Assembly: GCF_003856975.1 (NCBI RefSeq)
Contig: NZ_CP033107.1
Coordinates: 3,782,001 to 3,846,000 of the forward strand
Direction: 5' to 3'
Source of the DNA: Plantibacter sp. PA-3-X8
GTDB taxonomy: Bacteria; Actinomycetota; Actinomycetes; Actinomycetales; Microbacteriaceae
DNA: 64,000 bases
Positions within the stretch are counted from its first letter, which is position 1. Every line of letters begins with the position of its first letter. A program made the translations under genes and the position numbers. Shown here piece by piece: positions 1 through 9,254 of the stretch. The notes under the pieces are model-generated. The model worked only from the letters and a program-made list of their open reading frames with translations, had not been told where the DNA came from and searched no databases.

Positions 1-1079
1 TGACGAACGTCGGGGTCGTCGAGGGCGACTTCACCGGCACCGGTGAGCTGTCCCAGGTCGTCTGCCCGCCGGCGGCCGGCTCGCTCGCTCCCGCCGCGAC
101 GGTCACCTGCGAGGCCACCTACACGGTGACCCAGGCCGACGTCGATGCGGGATCGGTCACGAACAGCGCGACCGCGACCGGCACCCCGCCGAACGGTGGC
201 ACTCCCCCGGTCTCGCCGCCGTCGGAGACCACCGTCGCGTTCCCGGCGACACCCGCCATCACGGTCGTGAAGTCGGCCGATGCGATGGCCCAGGACGGCC
301 TCGCGGTCGGCCAGGTCGTCACCTACTCCTTCCTCCTCACCAACACCGGGAACGTCACGCTGACGAACCCGACGGTGGTGGAAGGGGAGTTCTCCGGCGC
401 CGGCGAGCTGTCCGACGTCGTCTGCCCGGCCGAAGCCGCTTCGTTGGCACCGGGCGCGACGATCACCTGCGAGGCCACCTACACGGTCGTGCAGGCCGAC
501 GTCGACGCGGGGCTGATCACGAACTCGGCGACCGCGACGGCGACGCCGCCGAACAGCGTGAACGGTGTCCCGCCGGTCTCGCCGCCGTCCGAGGTCACGA
601 TCCCGTCGCCGCCCGTCCCCGGCCTCTCGGTGGTCAAGACGGCCGACGTCGAGCGGGCCACGACTGCGGGACAGGTCATCACCTACTCGTTCCAGGTGAC
701 GAACACCGGCAACGTCACGCTGCGTGACGTCGCGGTCGAGGAAGGTGACTTCACCGGCACCGGGACGCTCGCCGCGATCGCCTGCCCGACGGGCACGGCG
801 CTCCTCGCCCCCGGGCTCCAGGTCGTCTGCACCGCGACCTACACGGTCACCCAGGCGGACCTGAACGCGGGCTCGATCCACAACACCGCGTTCGGGACCG
901 GCGTGACGCCGGGCGGCGAGTCGTTCACCTCCGACCCGTCCACGGCGACCGTGAGCACGCCGGGTCCGGTGCTCGCCTCGACCGGTACGACCGTCGCACC
1001 ACTGGTGGTCGGAGCGGCGATCCTGCTGCTGCTCGGTACCGGACTCGTCATCCGACGCCGCCTCGTCACCGGGCGCTGA
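1..1079 (+). CDS. LASTG-anchored surface protein with DUF7507/DUF11-type repeats (5' end missing)
   Basis: The reading frame enters from the left edge (first full codon at 3) and has no start in the window. It shows about three repeats of roughly 110-120 residues carrying the signatures YSFxVTNTGNVTL, LAPGxxxxCxATYTVTQADxDAG and TPP-rich linkers, which are typical of actinobacterial DUF7507/DUF11 wall proteins. The C-terminus has LASTG, a hydrophobic stretch and an RRR tail, so it should be a sortase substrate (the LAxTG type used by class E sortases in high-GC Gram-positives). It is a paralogue of the gene at 33327-36115. The role is unknown; an extracellular stalk or adhesin is an inference. 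Confidence 0.85.
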   Translation, partial: TNVGVVEGDFTGTGELSQVVCPPAAGSLAPAATVTCEATYTVTQADVDAGSVTNSATATGTPPNGGTPPVSPPSETTVAFPATPAITVVKSADAMAQDGLAVGQVVTYSFLLTNTGNVTLTNPTVVEGEFSGAGELSDVVCPAEAASLAPGATITCEATYTVVQADVDAGLITNSATATATPPNSVNGVPPVSPPSEVTIPSPPVPGLSVVKTADVERATTAGQVITYSFQVTNTGNVTLRDVAVEEGDFTGTGTLAAIACPTGTALLAPGLQVVCTATYTVTQADLNAGSIHNTAFGTGVTPGGESFTSDPSTATVSTPGPVLASTGTTVAPLVVGAAILLLLGTGLVIRRRLVTGR

Positions 1080-1096
1080 CCCGGACCTGACCGATC

Positions 1097-1128
1097 GGGC
1101 GGGTCGAGCCTTCGGGCTCGGCCCGCCC
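1097..1128 (+). terminator. Hairpin terminator after the surface protein
   Basis: GGGCGGGtCGAGCC pairs with GGCTCGgCCCGCCC around a TTCG tetraloop, 17 nt after the stop codon. There is no long T tract, as is common for actinobacterial terminators. Confidence 0.7.
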
Positions 1129-1162
1129 GTCGTCCTTCCACCACCACTACCCTGTTGAGGCC

Positions 1163-1723
1163 ATGAGATCCGCGACCACCACGACCCTGCTGCGCTGTGC
1201 GGCCTTCGGCGCCGTCGGTGCCGTCATCCTCTTCCTCGTCAGCCCGCTGACGTCGACCGCCGCGGTGCTCAACCCCGTGCTCTACGCCGCGATCGCCGCC
1301 GTCACGATGGTGATGCCGATGCTCGCCAGGCGCTGGACGGGCGTCCCCGGTGCGACGGTGCTCACCGCAGCCGTCACCGGGCTCCTCGCACTGCCCGTCA
1401 CGGCCCTCGGCCCGGCGATCATCGTCGCGCTCGTCGTTCCGGCAGCCGCGCTCGACCTGGTGCTCGCCCGCCGCCGTCACCCCGCCCGCGTGACGACCTG
1501 GCTTGCGGCCGCGGCCGGCGGCGTCGCGATCTGGGCGCTGTCCTTCGCGGTGATCTCGCCCGACCTCATCTCGCCGGTGCTCGTCATCGTGCTGCTCGCG
1601 GTCCGCGTCGTGAGCTACGTCCTCGCCATGGAGCTGGCCGGTCTCGTCGCCGGACGCCTCCGCCGATCCGGCGTGCGATCAATGCGTGGCGGGGACGCCC
1701 GCCGAGGATCCTCCGACGCCTGA
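1163..1723 (+). CDS. Membrane protein, ECF-transporter S-component-like
   Basis: This 186-residue protein consists of five or six hydrophobic segments separated by short Arg-rich turns, ending in a polar Arg/Gly-rich tail. Length, the N-terminal Arg followed by small-residue helices, and the LxPVLYAAIAAVTM-type region resemble the small substrate-binding S components of energy-coupling-factor vitamin transporters (MptD-like). No ECF ATPase or T component is adjacent, so any partner would be encoded elsewhere. The call is by general resemblance only; substrate unknown. It converges on the gene at 1730-2350 with almost no spacer. Confidence 0.5.
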   Translation: MRSATTTTLLRCAAFGAVGAVILFLVSPLTSTAAVLNPVLYAAIAAVTMVMPMLARRWTGVPGATVLTAAVTGLLALPVTALGPAIIVALVVPAAALDLVLARRRHPARVTTWLAAAAGGVAIWALSFAVISPDLISPVLVIVLLAVRVVSYVLAMELAGLVAGRLRRSGVRSMRGGDARRGSSDA

Positions 1724-1729
1724 TCCGCG

Positions 1730-2350
1730 TCAGCCTTCGACAGCCGCGTTCCACCGGCGTCGTCCCGGGTCGGCGTCCCACTCCTCCAGCACCGCTGCTC
1801 CGGAGGCGACCGGGAAGGTCGTGATCAGGCGCTCGTCGATGCCGTACACGAGCGCGACGGCGTCGGTGTCCGTCGGGTCGCCGAGCGCCAGACGCATCCG
1901 ACCGGACGGGCCGTCGGCCGTCCGTACCGGTCGTGCGAGCAGGTCCTGCGCGGCCGCCGTCACCCGCGACAGCAGGGACGACGCCCGGGCCCACGGGACG
2001 AACTCGTCGTCGGGGAGCCCGAACGCGCGCGCGAGCGCTCCGTCCAGCCAGCGGTCGCGTTTCAACCCGTAGGGTGTCGGGACCGCCGAGAGCAGGTAGC
2101 CGTAGACGTGGAGGAGCCCGGCGTTCCCGACCGGCCAGACCACGGCGAGGCCGGCGCGCGCATGCAGCGCCTCGAACAGCGCACGTGGGATCACGGGCCC
2201 GCCCGTGTGCTCGTCGATGACGGTCGACGCACCCCACGAGGCGAACCGGCCTGCCACCGTGTCCTCGTCGATCGCCGCACCCAACCAGGAGTGCTCCTCG
2301 AGCACGGTCGAGGGTTCGGTCTCTGCTCGTCGCGCGAGCTCCGTCATCAT
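1730..2350 (-). CDS. Conserved hypothetical protein, about 206 aa
   Basis: I do not recognise a family. It is soluble, with no signal peptide or membrane segment, and has a well-formed globular composition (many short hydrophobic stretches, WxxG and YGYLLSAVPTPYGLKRDRWLDG-like core). Three overlapping starts (GTG ATG ATG) exist at 2353-2347; the first ATG is used here and there is no clear ribosome site. It diverges from the phosphonate-transport operon and shares its control region, but nothing else ties it to that operon. Confidence 0.6.
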   Translation of the reverse strand: MMTELARRAETEPSTVLEEHSWLGAAIDEDTVAGRFASWGASTVIDEHTGGPVIPRALFEALHARAGLAVVWPVGNAGLLHVYGYLLSAVPTPYGLKRDRWLDGALARAFGLPDDEFVPWARASSLLSRVTAAAQDLLARPVRTADGPSGRMRLALGDPTDTDAVALVYGIDERLITTFPVASGAAVLEEWDADPGRRRWNAAVEG

Positions 2351-2387
2351 CACAGCACCACAGCATAGGCGGCTCGTGCGTCGGTGA

Positions 2388-2409
2388 ATTCACCCGCCGT
2401 TCACCCGTC
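2388..2409 (+). promoter_or_regulatory. Candidate PHO box (PhoP site)
   Basis: Two contiguous 11-nt direct repeats, ATTCACCCGCC and GTTCACCCGTC, match the actinobacterial PHO-box layout (11-nt units whose first seven bases resemble GTTCACC). A weaker third unit follows at 2410. The site lies about 90 nt upstream of the HAD-phnDCE genes, whose transporter class is commonly phosphate-starvation induced. It also argues against the ATG at 2410 being a true start. Confidence 0.6.
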
Positions 2410-2496
2410 ATGGTGATTGCGTCCACACTCGCCGTCCATGATGGACGCAGCGTCCGCAGGAGCGGCCGTGTGACGACACGCTCAGAAGGAGCGCCT

Positions 2497-3204
2497 GTGG
2501 CCCCCACCATCCTCTTCGATTTCGACGGCACCCTCGCCCTCGGCGACGGGCCGATCACGGCCTTCGCCCGCGCCATCGCCGAGCGCACCGGCGACTCCGA
2601 GTTCGCGATGCGTGCCGAGGCGGCCCTCGCCGCGTTCGCGACCGGCGAGACCGACGCCCGCGACGGGTACGACGCCGTGACCCGGATCGCGCGCGAAGCC
2701 GGCGTCGGTGCCGACGTCATCGGCGCGTCCTACGACGACTCGCGCGCGATGCTCGGCTCGAGCGAAGCGGCGGTCGACTCCCCCGACGGCCTGCCCGCGT
2801 TCCTCGAGACGCTGGGCACCCACGCCCGACTCGTCCTGGCGACGAACGCCCCCGGCGACGGCATCACGGCGCTCCTCCATTCCTGGGGCGTCGCCGAGGT
2901 GTTCGACGCCGTGCACTTCACCGTCGGGAAGCCGGCAGGCCTCGTCCCGCTCATCCGTGACGCGCTCGCCGCCGGCCCCGTCCTCGCCGTCGGCGACATC
3001 GTCGAGAACGACCTCGCTCCCGCCGCCGAGCTGGGCGCCGACACCGCCCTCGTCGGCGCGACCTTCGAGCGCTCGACGGCCACCGCCACGATGCGTGGGC
3101 GTTCACTCGCCGACCTGTACGACCAGATCATCGCCTGGGCCGCAGCCGCATCGCGCCACCCCGACGCCTCCCAGACCTCCACTCCCGCTCCGTCCGCCTC
3201 CTGA
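2497..3204 (+). CDS. HAD-superfamily phosphatase
   Basis: A 235-residue HAD hydrolase. Motif I is DFDGT at residues 8-12, the helical cap follows, the motif III lysine is in FTVGKPAG, and motif IV is GDIVENDLAPA. GTG at 2497 is chosen because AAGGAG ends five bases upstream; the longer frame from ATG 2410 begins inside the PHO box. It is the first gene of a run with phnD-phnC-phnE-phnE, 31 nt before phnD, so it probably dephosphorylates a product of the imported organophosphorus compound. It lacks obvious PhnX-specific features, so I do not call it phosphonoacetaldehyde hydrolase. Confidence 0.8.
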   Translation: MAPTILFDFDGTLALGDGPITAFARAIAERTGDSEFAMRAEAALAAFATGETDARDGYDAVTRIAREAGVGADVIGASYDDSRAMLGSSEAAVDSPDGLPAFLETLGTHARLVLATNAPGDGITALLHSWGVAEVFDAVHFTVGKPAGLVPLIRDALAAGPVLAVGDIVENDLAPAAELGADTALVGATFERSTATATMRGRSLADLYDQIIAWAAAASRHPDASQTSTPAPSAS

Positions 3205-3235
3205 TCACCCTCCACCCTCGAAAGGCATCCCGAAC

Positions 3236-4246
3236 ATGCGCAAGACCCTGCTCCTCACCGGCGTCGCGGCCGTCGCCGCCCTCGCCCTCGCCGGCTGCAG
3301 CCCCGCCGCCTCGTCGCCGTCGGCATCGGGCACGGCGTCCTGGCCCGACTCCATCACCATCTCGCTCGTGCCGTCGGTGGAGGGCGAGGACCTCGCCGAA
3401 GCCCTCGACCCGCTCACCAGCTACCTGTCGGAGAACCTCGGCATCAAGGTCAACGGGGTCGTCGCGACCGACTACGCCGCGACCGTCGAGGCCCTCGGCA
3501 GCGACCAGGCGCAGGTCATCATCACCGACGCGGGCTCGCTCTACAACGCGACCGAGCGCTACGACGCGAACCTCGTCCTGCGCGACGTCCGCTTCGGCGC
3601 GACCTCGTACGCGTCGGTCGCCTACACGAACAACCCCGACAAGTACTGCGCCGAAGCGCCGGTCATGGTCACCTACGCGGCGAGCGGCACCCCGCTCTCG
3701 TACTGCAACGGCATCGAGCCCGGCGCAGACGCTGCGACCGGCGCAGGGCCGGCGGCACTGAAGGCCCTCGACAAGATCTCGAAGGGCACCAAGGTCGCCC
3801 TGCAGGCCGCGACCTCGCCCGCCGGATACCAGTACCCCGTGGTCGCCATGCGTGACGCCGGCATCGACACGGACGCCGACATCACCCAGGTGCCGGTCGA
3901 GGGCAACAACAACGCGGTCCTCTCCGTCTACAACGGCGACGCCGAGGTCTCGTTCGGCTACTGGGACGCGCGCACGACCGTCCTCAAGGAGGCGCCCGAC
4001 GTCGCCGACAAGGTCGTCGCGTTCGCCTACACCGAGATGATCCCCAACGGCGGCGTCGCCGTCTCGAAGTCGCTCCCGGCCGACCTCACCAAGCAGCTCA
4101 CCAAGCTCATGGCGGGCTACGCGGGCTCCTCCGACGCGGCGAAGAAGGTCATGTTCGACCTCGTCGGCCTCTCCGGCTGGACCGACAAGACCGCACCGGA
4201 CGAGATCACCCGCTACGGCGAGATCCTCGACCAGTTCTCGAACTGA
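3236..4246 (+). CDS. phnD: Phosphate/phosphite/phosphonate ABC transporter substrate-binding lipoprotein
   Basis: 336 residues starting with a lipoprotein signal (MRKTLLLTG...LALAGCS; Cys in the lipobox LAGC). The mature part has the PhnD/PtxB-like pattern: TISLVPSVEGEDLAEALDPL near the N-terminus, YAATVEALGSDQAQVIITDAG, and late conserved PNGGVAVSKSLP. It would capture phosphonate, phosphite or a related oxyanion outside the membrane. AAAGG lies ten bases before ATG. It is followed after 39 nt by the ATPase. Family assignment is firm, the exact ligand is not. Confidence 0.9.
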   Translation: MRKTLLLTGVAAVAALALAGCSPAASSPSASGTASWPDSITISLVPSVEGEDLAEALDPLTSYLSENLGIKVNGVVATDYAATVEALGSDQAQVIITDAGSLYNATERYDANLVLRDVRFGATSYASVAYTNNPDKYCAEAPVMVTYAASGTPLSYCNGIEPGADAATGAGPAALKALDKISKGTKVALQAATSPAGYQYPVVAMRDAGIDTDADITQVPVEGNNNAVLSVYNGDAEVSFGYWDARTTVLKEAPDVADKVVAFAYTEMIPNGGVAVSKSLPADLTKQLTKLMAGYAGSSDAAKKVMFDLVGLSGWTDKTAPDEITRYGEILDQFSN

Positions 4247-4285
4247 CCCGCTCCAACCGATCGACCCTCTCCAGGAATCCGGTGC

Positions 4286-5110
4286 ATGAACACTGATCAG
4301 CATCGCGCGGAGGCCCGAGCCCAGCTCGCGGCCTCCGCGTCGTGGTCCATCCGTCTCGACGACGTCTCGGTCACCTACCCGAACGGCACGAAGGCGCTCC
4401 GCAACGTCTCACTCGACATCGCCGCCGGTGAGATGGTCTCCGTCGTGGGGCTCTCCGGCTCCGGCAAGTCGACGCTCATCCGCACGATCAACGGCCTCGT
4501 GCCGGCGACGAGCGGGACCGTCGCCGTCGGGCCGCACACCGTCACCGGTCTGCGCGGCCGGCAGCTCCGTCGGCTGCGCGGGCACGTCGGCATGATCTTC
4601 CAGGGCTTCAACCTGGCCGACCGGACGAGCGTGTACCGCAACGTGCTCGTCGGCCGGTTCGCCAGCACCCCGACGTACCGGAACCTCCTCGGCCTGACCA
4701 CCGCCGCCGACCGGGAGCTCGCTCTGCGCTCGCTCCAGTCGGTCGGCATGCTCGACAAGGTCTGGACTCGCGCGGCGCAGCTCTCCGGCGGGCAGAAGCA
4801 GCGGGTCGCGATCGCCCGCGCCCTCACGCAACAGCCGAGCGTCATGCTCGCCGACGAGCCCGTCGCGAGCCTCGACCCGCCGACCGCGCACACGGTGATG
4901 AACGACCTGCGCCGGGTGAACACCGAGACGGGTCTCACGGTGCTCGTGAACATCCACCTCATGGACCTCGCTCGCACCTACACGACCCGCATGATCGGGC
5001 TCCGCGACGGCGAACTCGTCTACGACGGCTCCGCAGCCGACGCGACCGAGGCGGACTTCGAGCGGATCTACGGTCGCCCCATCCAGCCCGATGATCGGCT
5101 CGACCGATGA
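4286..5110 (+). CDS. phnC: Phosphonate ABC transporter ATP-binding protein
   Basis: 274 residues with Walker [10 protein letters not shown] (55-63), Q-loop FQGFNL, signature LSGGQKQR (166-173) and Walker B VMLADEP (about 186-192), followed by the H-loop in NIHLMDLA. The [15 protein letters not shown] segment is typical of PhnC. It energises the permeases encoded next; its stop overlaps the start of the first permease in ATGA, showing translational coupling. Confidence 0.92.
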   Translation: MNTDQHRAEARAQLAASASWSIRLDDVSVTYPNGTKALRNVSLDIAAGEMVSVVGLSGSGKSTLIRTINGLVPATSGTVAVGPHTVTGLRGRQLRRLRGHVGMIFQGFNLADRTSVYRNVLVGRFASTPTYRNLLGLTTAADRELALRSLQSVGMLDKVWTRAAQLSGGQKQRVAIARALTQQPSVMLADEPVASLDPPTAHTVMNDLRRVNTETGLTVLVNIHLMDLARTYTTRMIGLRDGELVYDGSAADATEADFERIYGRPIQPDDRLDR

Positions 5111-5940
5111 CGACGACGGGAACCGACCGGAACCTGCCACCCGTGACCGACTGGCGGCTGCCGCCCAGGCCGAGCACCCGGCTGCGGACCGCGCTCATCA
5201 TCGGGGCCGTGGCCGCCTTCACGATCGCCACCTGCCTCCCGGCGATCGGCGGCGTGCAGCTCGACTTCGGCGCGCTCATCTCCCACTGGGACAACGGATC
5301 CGGTCTGCTCCTCCAGCTCTTCCAACCCGACTTCGCCTTCCTGCCACGGACGGTGCAACCGATGCTCGAGACGCTGCAGATGGCGCTCGTGGGTGCGGTG
5401 GCCGCTGCGTTGCTGTCCGTCCCACTGACGCTGTGGGCGGCGGCGCCGACGAACCCGAACGGCCTGTCGCGTCGCATCCTGCGCGCGATCGTCAACGTCA
5501 TCCGAGCGGTGCCCGACCTCGTCTACGCGACCATCCTCGTCGCCATGGTCGGCGTCGGCGCGCTGCCCGGCCTCCTGACGCTCTTCCTCTTCGACCTCGG
5601 CATCATCGTCAAACTCGTCTCCGAGGCGATCGACTCCGCCGACCACCCGTACATCGAGGCCGGCAAGGCCGCCGGTGGGACGCAGACGCAGATCAACCGC
5701 GTCACCGTCCTCCCGCAGGTCTGGCCGCTGTTCGCGAACCAGTGGCTGTACACCCTCGAGCTCAACGTCCGCATCTCCGCCATCCTCGGCATCGTCGGCG
5801 CCGGCGGCATCGGTCGGCTGCTCGACGAACGGCGGGCGTTCTACGCCTACGACGACGTCTCGGTGATCGTCCTCGAGATCCTCGTCGTCGTCGTGCTCAT
5901 CGAGGTCGCGTCCAACCTGCTGCGGAGGCGACTCGTATGA
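5107..5940 (+). CDS. phnE: Phosphonate-type ABC transporter permease 1
   Basis: 277 residues with about six membrane segments and the binding-protein-dependent permease loop around [21 protein letters not shown], the EAA contact for the ATPase. The [19 protein letters not shown] entry helix is characteristic of PhnE proteins. It overlaps phnC and the second permease by four bases each (ATGA), so the four transport genes form one tightly coupled operon. Two different permease genes suggest a heterodimeric pore. Confidence 0.88.
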   Translation: MTTTGTDRNLPPVTDWRLPPRPSTRLRTALIIGAVAAFTIATCLPAIGGVQLDFGALISHWDNGSGLLLQLFQPDFAFLPRTVQPMLETLQMALVGAVAAALLSVPLTLWAAAPTNPNGLSRRILRAIVNVIRAVPDLVYATILVAMVGVGALPGLLTLFLFDLGIIVKLVSEAIDSADHPYIEAGKAAGGTQTQINRVTVLPQVWPLFANQWLYTLELNVRISAILGIVGAGGIGRLLDERRAFYAYDDVSVIVLEILVVVVLIEVASNLLRRRLV

Positions 5941-6812
5941 CCGCGAACGATCCGAACACCGTGCTCCCCCGCCGTCCCTCGCGACTCGTCCCGACCCTCG
6001 CGTCCGTCGCCGTCGGGATCGTCGTCATCGCCGCGACCGCCGGCCTGCCGATCGACTGGCGCGATCTCGGCACCGTCCCGGCGCAGCTCGTGCACTTCGG
6101 CGGACTCATGTTCGAGAGCCCGAACTGGGAGAAGCTGCCGCGGGCCCTCACCGAGATGTGGCGGTCGATCTCGATGGCCTGGATCGGCGCGATCCTCTGC
6201 GTCCTCGTCTCGATCCCGCTCGGCATGCTCGCCGCAGGGTCGGTCGGTCCGGTCTGGCTGCGGCTGCCGCTGCGTGGGGTGTTCGCCGTCATCCGCGCGG
6301 TCCCGGAGGTGATCATCGCCCTCATCCTGCTCACGATCACCGGGCTCACCCCGTTCACGGGCGCGTTGGCCCTCGGGATCGCCGGCATCGGCACCCAGGG
6401 GAAGTGGGTCTACGAGACGATCGAGTCGGTGCAGGAGGGCGCCTCGGAGGCCGTCCGCGCTGCCGGTGGCGGTACCGCCGAGGTGACGCGCTGGGCGCTC
6501 TGGCCCGCCGCCGCCCCGGCGCTGCTGTCGCTCGCGCTCTACCGGTTCGAGATCAACATCCGCACCTCGGCGGTCCTCGGGCTCGTCGGCGCGGGCGGGA
6601 TCGGCAGCATGCTGGCGAACTACACCAACTATCGCCAGTGGGATACAGTCGGGATGCTGCTGATCGTGGTGGTCGTCGTGACCATGACGATGGACGCGAT
6701 CTCGGGTGCCATCCGACGCCGGATCACCCGGGGCCCCGGCATCGCCCGTACCACCCGTACCGCCCTTCCCGCCCGCACGACGAGGAGCCGCAATGTGGAC
6801 AGGGTCCGCTGA
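5937..6812 (+). CDS. phnE: Phosphonate-type ABC transporter permease 2
   Basis: 291 residues from the ATG in the ATGA overlap; the open frame extends further upstream but that part lies antisense to nothing useful and over permease 1. It has the same fold as permease 1: a WRSISMAWIGAILCVLVSIPLGM helix, EAVRAAGGGTAEVTRWALWPAAAP loop and a final GGIGSMLANYTNY region. The tail beyond the last helix is rich in Arg and Thr. It overlaps the following regulator start by 20 nt. Confidence 0.87.
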   Translation: MTANDPNTVLPRRPSRLVPTLASVAVGIVVIAATAGLPIDWRDLGTVPAQLVHFGGLMFESPNWEKLPRALTEMWRSISMAWIGAILCVLVSIPLGMLAAGSVGPVWLRLPLRGVFAVIRAVPEVIIALILLTITGLTPFTGALALGIAGIGTQGKWVYETIESVQEGASEAVRAAGGGTAEVTRWALWPAAAPALLSLALYRFEINIRTSAVLGLVGAGGIGSMLANYTNYRQWDTVGMLLIVVVVVTMTMDAISGAIRRRITRGPGIARTTRTALPARTTRSRNVDRVR

Positions 6813-7665
6813 CGCCCCGCCGACGGCCCGGATCGCGATGCTCGCGCCGTCGCTCCAGCCGAGCGAGCGCCGAGTGGCCGAGACGGTGGCCGAGGACATC
6901 GAGGCGAGCATCGAGCGCACCGCCCAGGAGGTCGCCGACCTCGCCGGCGTCGGCCGCGCCACCGTCATCCGCACCGCGCAGTCGCTCGGGTACGAGGGCT
7001 ACCCGCAGCTGCGTGTCGCCCTCACCCGCGAGGTCGCGCTCGGGACACCGACCGCCCGCGACGATGGCGACGACACGATGCTCGGCACCCTCCGCGGGGC
7101 CATCGACCACTTCGCCGGTCGCCTCGGCCAGACGACGTCGGCGATGACGGAGGAGACGCTCGAACGGTTCGTCCGCGTGCTCGACGAAGCGCCGAGACTG
7201 CTCATCGCGGCGAACGGCCTCTCGTCACCGCTCGGTTCCGATCTGGCGATGCGGCTCATCTCCGCAGGCCGGCCGGCCGAGTACCTGCCCGACACCCTCG
7301 GGCAGCAGATCGCCGCCACCCATCTCGGCCCGGGCGCGGCGTGTCTGGTCCTGTCGGGCTCGGGCGCGAACCGGGCGTCCGTCGACGTGGCCGCGGCAGC
7401 TCGAGCGAGTGGCGCGACCGTCCTCGCGATCACCTCCTTTCCGCGCTCGGCCGTCGCCGAACTCGCCGATGTCGCGCTCGTGGTCGCTCCCATCGACGCG
7501 ACCTTCCGGGACGAACTCGTGCACACCTCCCGGGCGGCCATCATGCTCGTGACGGAATCCGTGGTCGGGCTGCTCGTGGGCCGACGTGGCGATCGTGCGC
7601 AGCGCGCCCAGTCGGCGACGCTCGCGGTCATCAGCGGCTCGCTGTCGGACGACGCTTCGGACTGA
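6793..7665 (+). CDS. MurR/RpiR family transcriptional regulator
   Basis: 290 residues: an N-terminal RpiR helix-turn-helix (TAQEVADLAGVGRATVIRTAQSLGYEGYPQLR) and a C-terminal SIS sugar-phosphate-binding domain (RLLIAANGLSSPLGSDLAMRL ... ACLVLSGSGANRASVDVAAAARASGATVLAIT). ATG 6793 is preferred because GAGGAG precedes it; the longer frame starts in a Pro-rich tail of the permease. Position at the end of the phn operon suggests it senses a phosphorylated metabolite and controls the operon in addition to PhoP. Confidence 0.88.
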   Translation: MWTGSADAPPTARIAMLAPSLQPSERRVAETVAEDIEASIERTAQEVADLAGVGRATVIRTAQSLGYEGYPQLRVALTREVALGTPTARDDGDDTMLGTLRGAIDHFAGRLGQTTSAMTEETLERFVRVLDEAPRLLIAANGLSSPLGSDLAMRLISAGRPAEYLPDTLGQQIAATHLGPGAACLVLSGSGANRASVDVAAAARASGATVLAITSFPRSAVAELADVALVVAPIDATFRDELVHTSRAAIMLVTESVVGLLVGRRGDRAQRAQSATLAVISGSLSDDASD

Positions 7666-7686
7666 CCCGGCTCGGGCCGTTCCGAT

Positions 7687-7710
7687 CGGCACCGGACCGG
7701 GCCGGTGCCG
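7687..7710 (+). terminator. Hairpin after the RpiR regulator
   Basis: CGGCACCGG and CCGGTGCCG form a perfect 9-bp stem around a 6-base loop, 21 nt after the regulator stop and just before the next gene. Confidence 0.55.
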
Positions 7711-7731
7711 GGATCCGCGAGAATGTTCTCC

Positions 7732-9240
7732 ATGCCCCGTCACCGACTGCGTCGTCACCTGCTCACCGCCGTGATCGCGGCCACCGGTTCCCTGCTCGCC
7801 CTCACCGGCTGCGCGGGCCCAGCCACGACACCCACCGCGGACACCGACGCGACGCTCCGCGTGGGTCTCGTCCTCGAGCCGTCGGACCTGAACATCCGGA
7901 CGACCTCCGGCGTCGCACTCGAGCAGGTCCTCATCGACAACGTCTACCAGGGGCTGGTCTCGCGCACACCGGACAACGAGATCGTCGACACCCTCGCCGA
8001 ACGCCACGAGGTCAGCACCGACGGGCTCACCTACACCTTCGTCCTCCGCGACGGCGTGACCTTCCACGACGGCGCTCCACTGACCGCCGCCGACGTGGTC
8101 GACTCGCTCACGCAGGTGCAACAGAACGCGGCGTTCGTCGACCACCTCGACCTGGAACAGCTCCAGAGCGTCACGGCGGTCGACGACCGCACCGTCCGCC
8201 TGCAGCTCAGCTCCCCCGACTCCGACCTGCTGTGGGCGCTGACGGGTCGCGCGGGGCTCGTCCTCCAGGCCGGGGCGGACAACGACCTGTCGACGACGGC
8301 GAACGGCACCGGCCCGTTCACGCTCGCGTCCTGGAAGCAGGGCGACAGCATCACCGTCGAGCGGAACGACGACTACTGGGGTGACGCTCCGAAGGTGAAG
8401 GAGGTCGTCTTCAGCTACATCCCCGATTCGTCCTCGGCCGTCAACGCGACGCTCGCCGGCGAGGTCGACGTGCAGATCGGTCTCGATGCGAACCTGCGGG
8501 ACCAGGTCGCTCGTACCGACGGCCTGACGATCGTCGAGGGGAAGACGACCGACAAGTACACCCTCGCCTTCAACAACCAGCGCGCACCGCTCGACGACCC
8601 CCTCGTCCGGCAGGCGCTCCGCACGGCCATCGACCACGCTGCGATCGTCGAGGCGGTCGGCGGCGCCGCGGCCCTGCAGTACGGACCGATCCCGGAGCTC
8701 GACCCCGGCTACGAGGACCTCAGCGACGTCGTGACCTACGACCCGGAGGCGGCGAAGGCGCTCCTCGCCCAGGCCGGCCAGGAGGACCTCGCGCTCACGC
8801 TCACCGTCCCGAACCACTACGGCACCGCCGCCACCAACGTCCTGGTGTCGCAGTTCAAGGCCATCGGCGTCACCCTCACGGTCGACAGCGTCGAGTTCCC
8901 CACGTGGTTGAACGACGTCTACACGAACCACGACTACGACCTCAGTCTCGTGAACCACGTCGAGGCACGCGACATCCGGCACTGGGCGGACCCGGACTAT
9001 TACTTCGGCTACGACAACCCGACGGTGCAGTCGTTGGTCGCCGAGGCCAGGGCTGCGACCGACCCCGAGGCCGCCGACGAACGACTCCGCGAAGCCGCAG
9101 CGCTGGTCTCGAAGGACCACGCCGCAGACTGGCTCTACACCGGGATCACCCTCACCGTCGTGCGCGACGGCGTCACCGGTTTCCCCACCGACTTCGTCAG
9201 CGAGCACCTCGACCTCCGGGACGTCGCCGTCACCGACTGA
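7732..9240 (+). CDS. ABC transporter substrate-binding lipoprotein, family 5 (oligopeptide type)
   Basis: 502 residues with a lipoprotein signal ending LALTGCAG. The mature protein has the SBP_bac_5 pattern: LRVGLVLEPSDLNIRT, YQGLVSRTPDNEIV, LAERHEVSTDGLTYTFVLRDGVTFHDGAPLTAADVVDS, and DDYWGDAPKVKEV. It probably binds peptides, nickel or a similar small ligand. ATG 7732 gives the best signal peptide; in-frame starts at 7705 and 7723 are alternatives. No permease or ATPase genes follow, so it is an orphan binding protein. Confidence 0.88.
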   Translation: MPRHRLRRHLLTAVIAATGSLLALTGCAGPATTPTADTDATLRVGLVLEPSDLNIRTTSGVALEQVLIDNVYQGLVSRTPDNEIVDTLAERHEVSTDGLTYTFVLRDGVTFHDGAPLTAADVVDSLTQVQQNAAFVDHLDLEQLQSVTAVDDRTVRLQLSSPDSDLLWALTGRAGLVLQAGADNDLSTTANGTGPFTLASWKQGDSITVERNDDYWGDAPKVKEVVFSYIPDSSSAVNATLAGEVDVQIGLDANLRDQVARTDGLTIVEGKTTDKYTLAFNNQRAPLDDPLVRQALRTAIDHAAIVEAVGGAAALQYGPIPELDPGYEDLSDVVTYDPEAAKALLAQAGQEDLALTLTVPNHYGTAATNVLVSQFKAIGVTLTVDSVEFPTWLNDVYTNHDYDLSLVNHVEARDIRHWADPDYYFGYDNPTVQSLVAEARAATDPEAADERLREAAALVSKDHAADWLYTGITLTVVRDGVTGFPTDFVSEHLDLRDVAVTD

Positions 9241-9254
9241 TCGGTGGCGGGAGG

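Noticed and set aside
2410..2496. ATG 2410 as start of the HAD phosphatase
   Set aside because: It begins right at the end of the PHO-box repeats and lacks a ribosome site, while GTG 2497 has AAGGAG and a standard HAD N-terminus.
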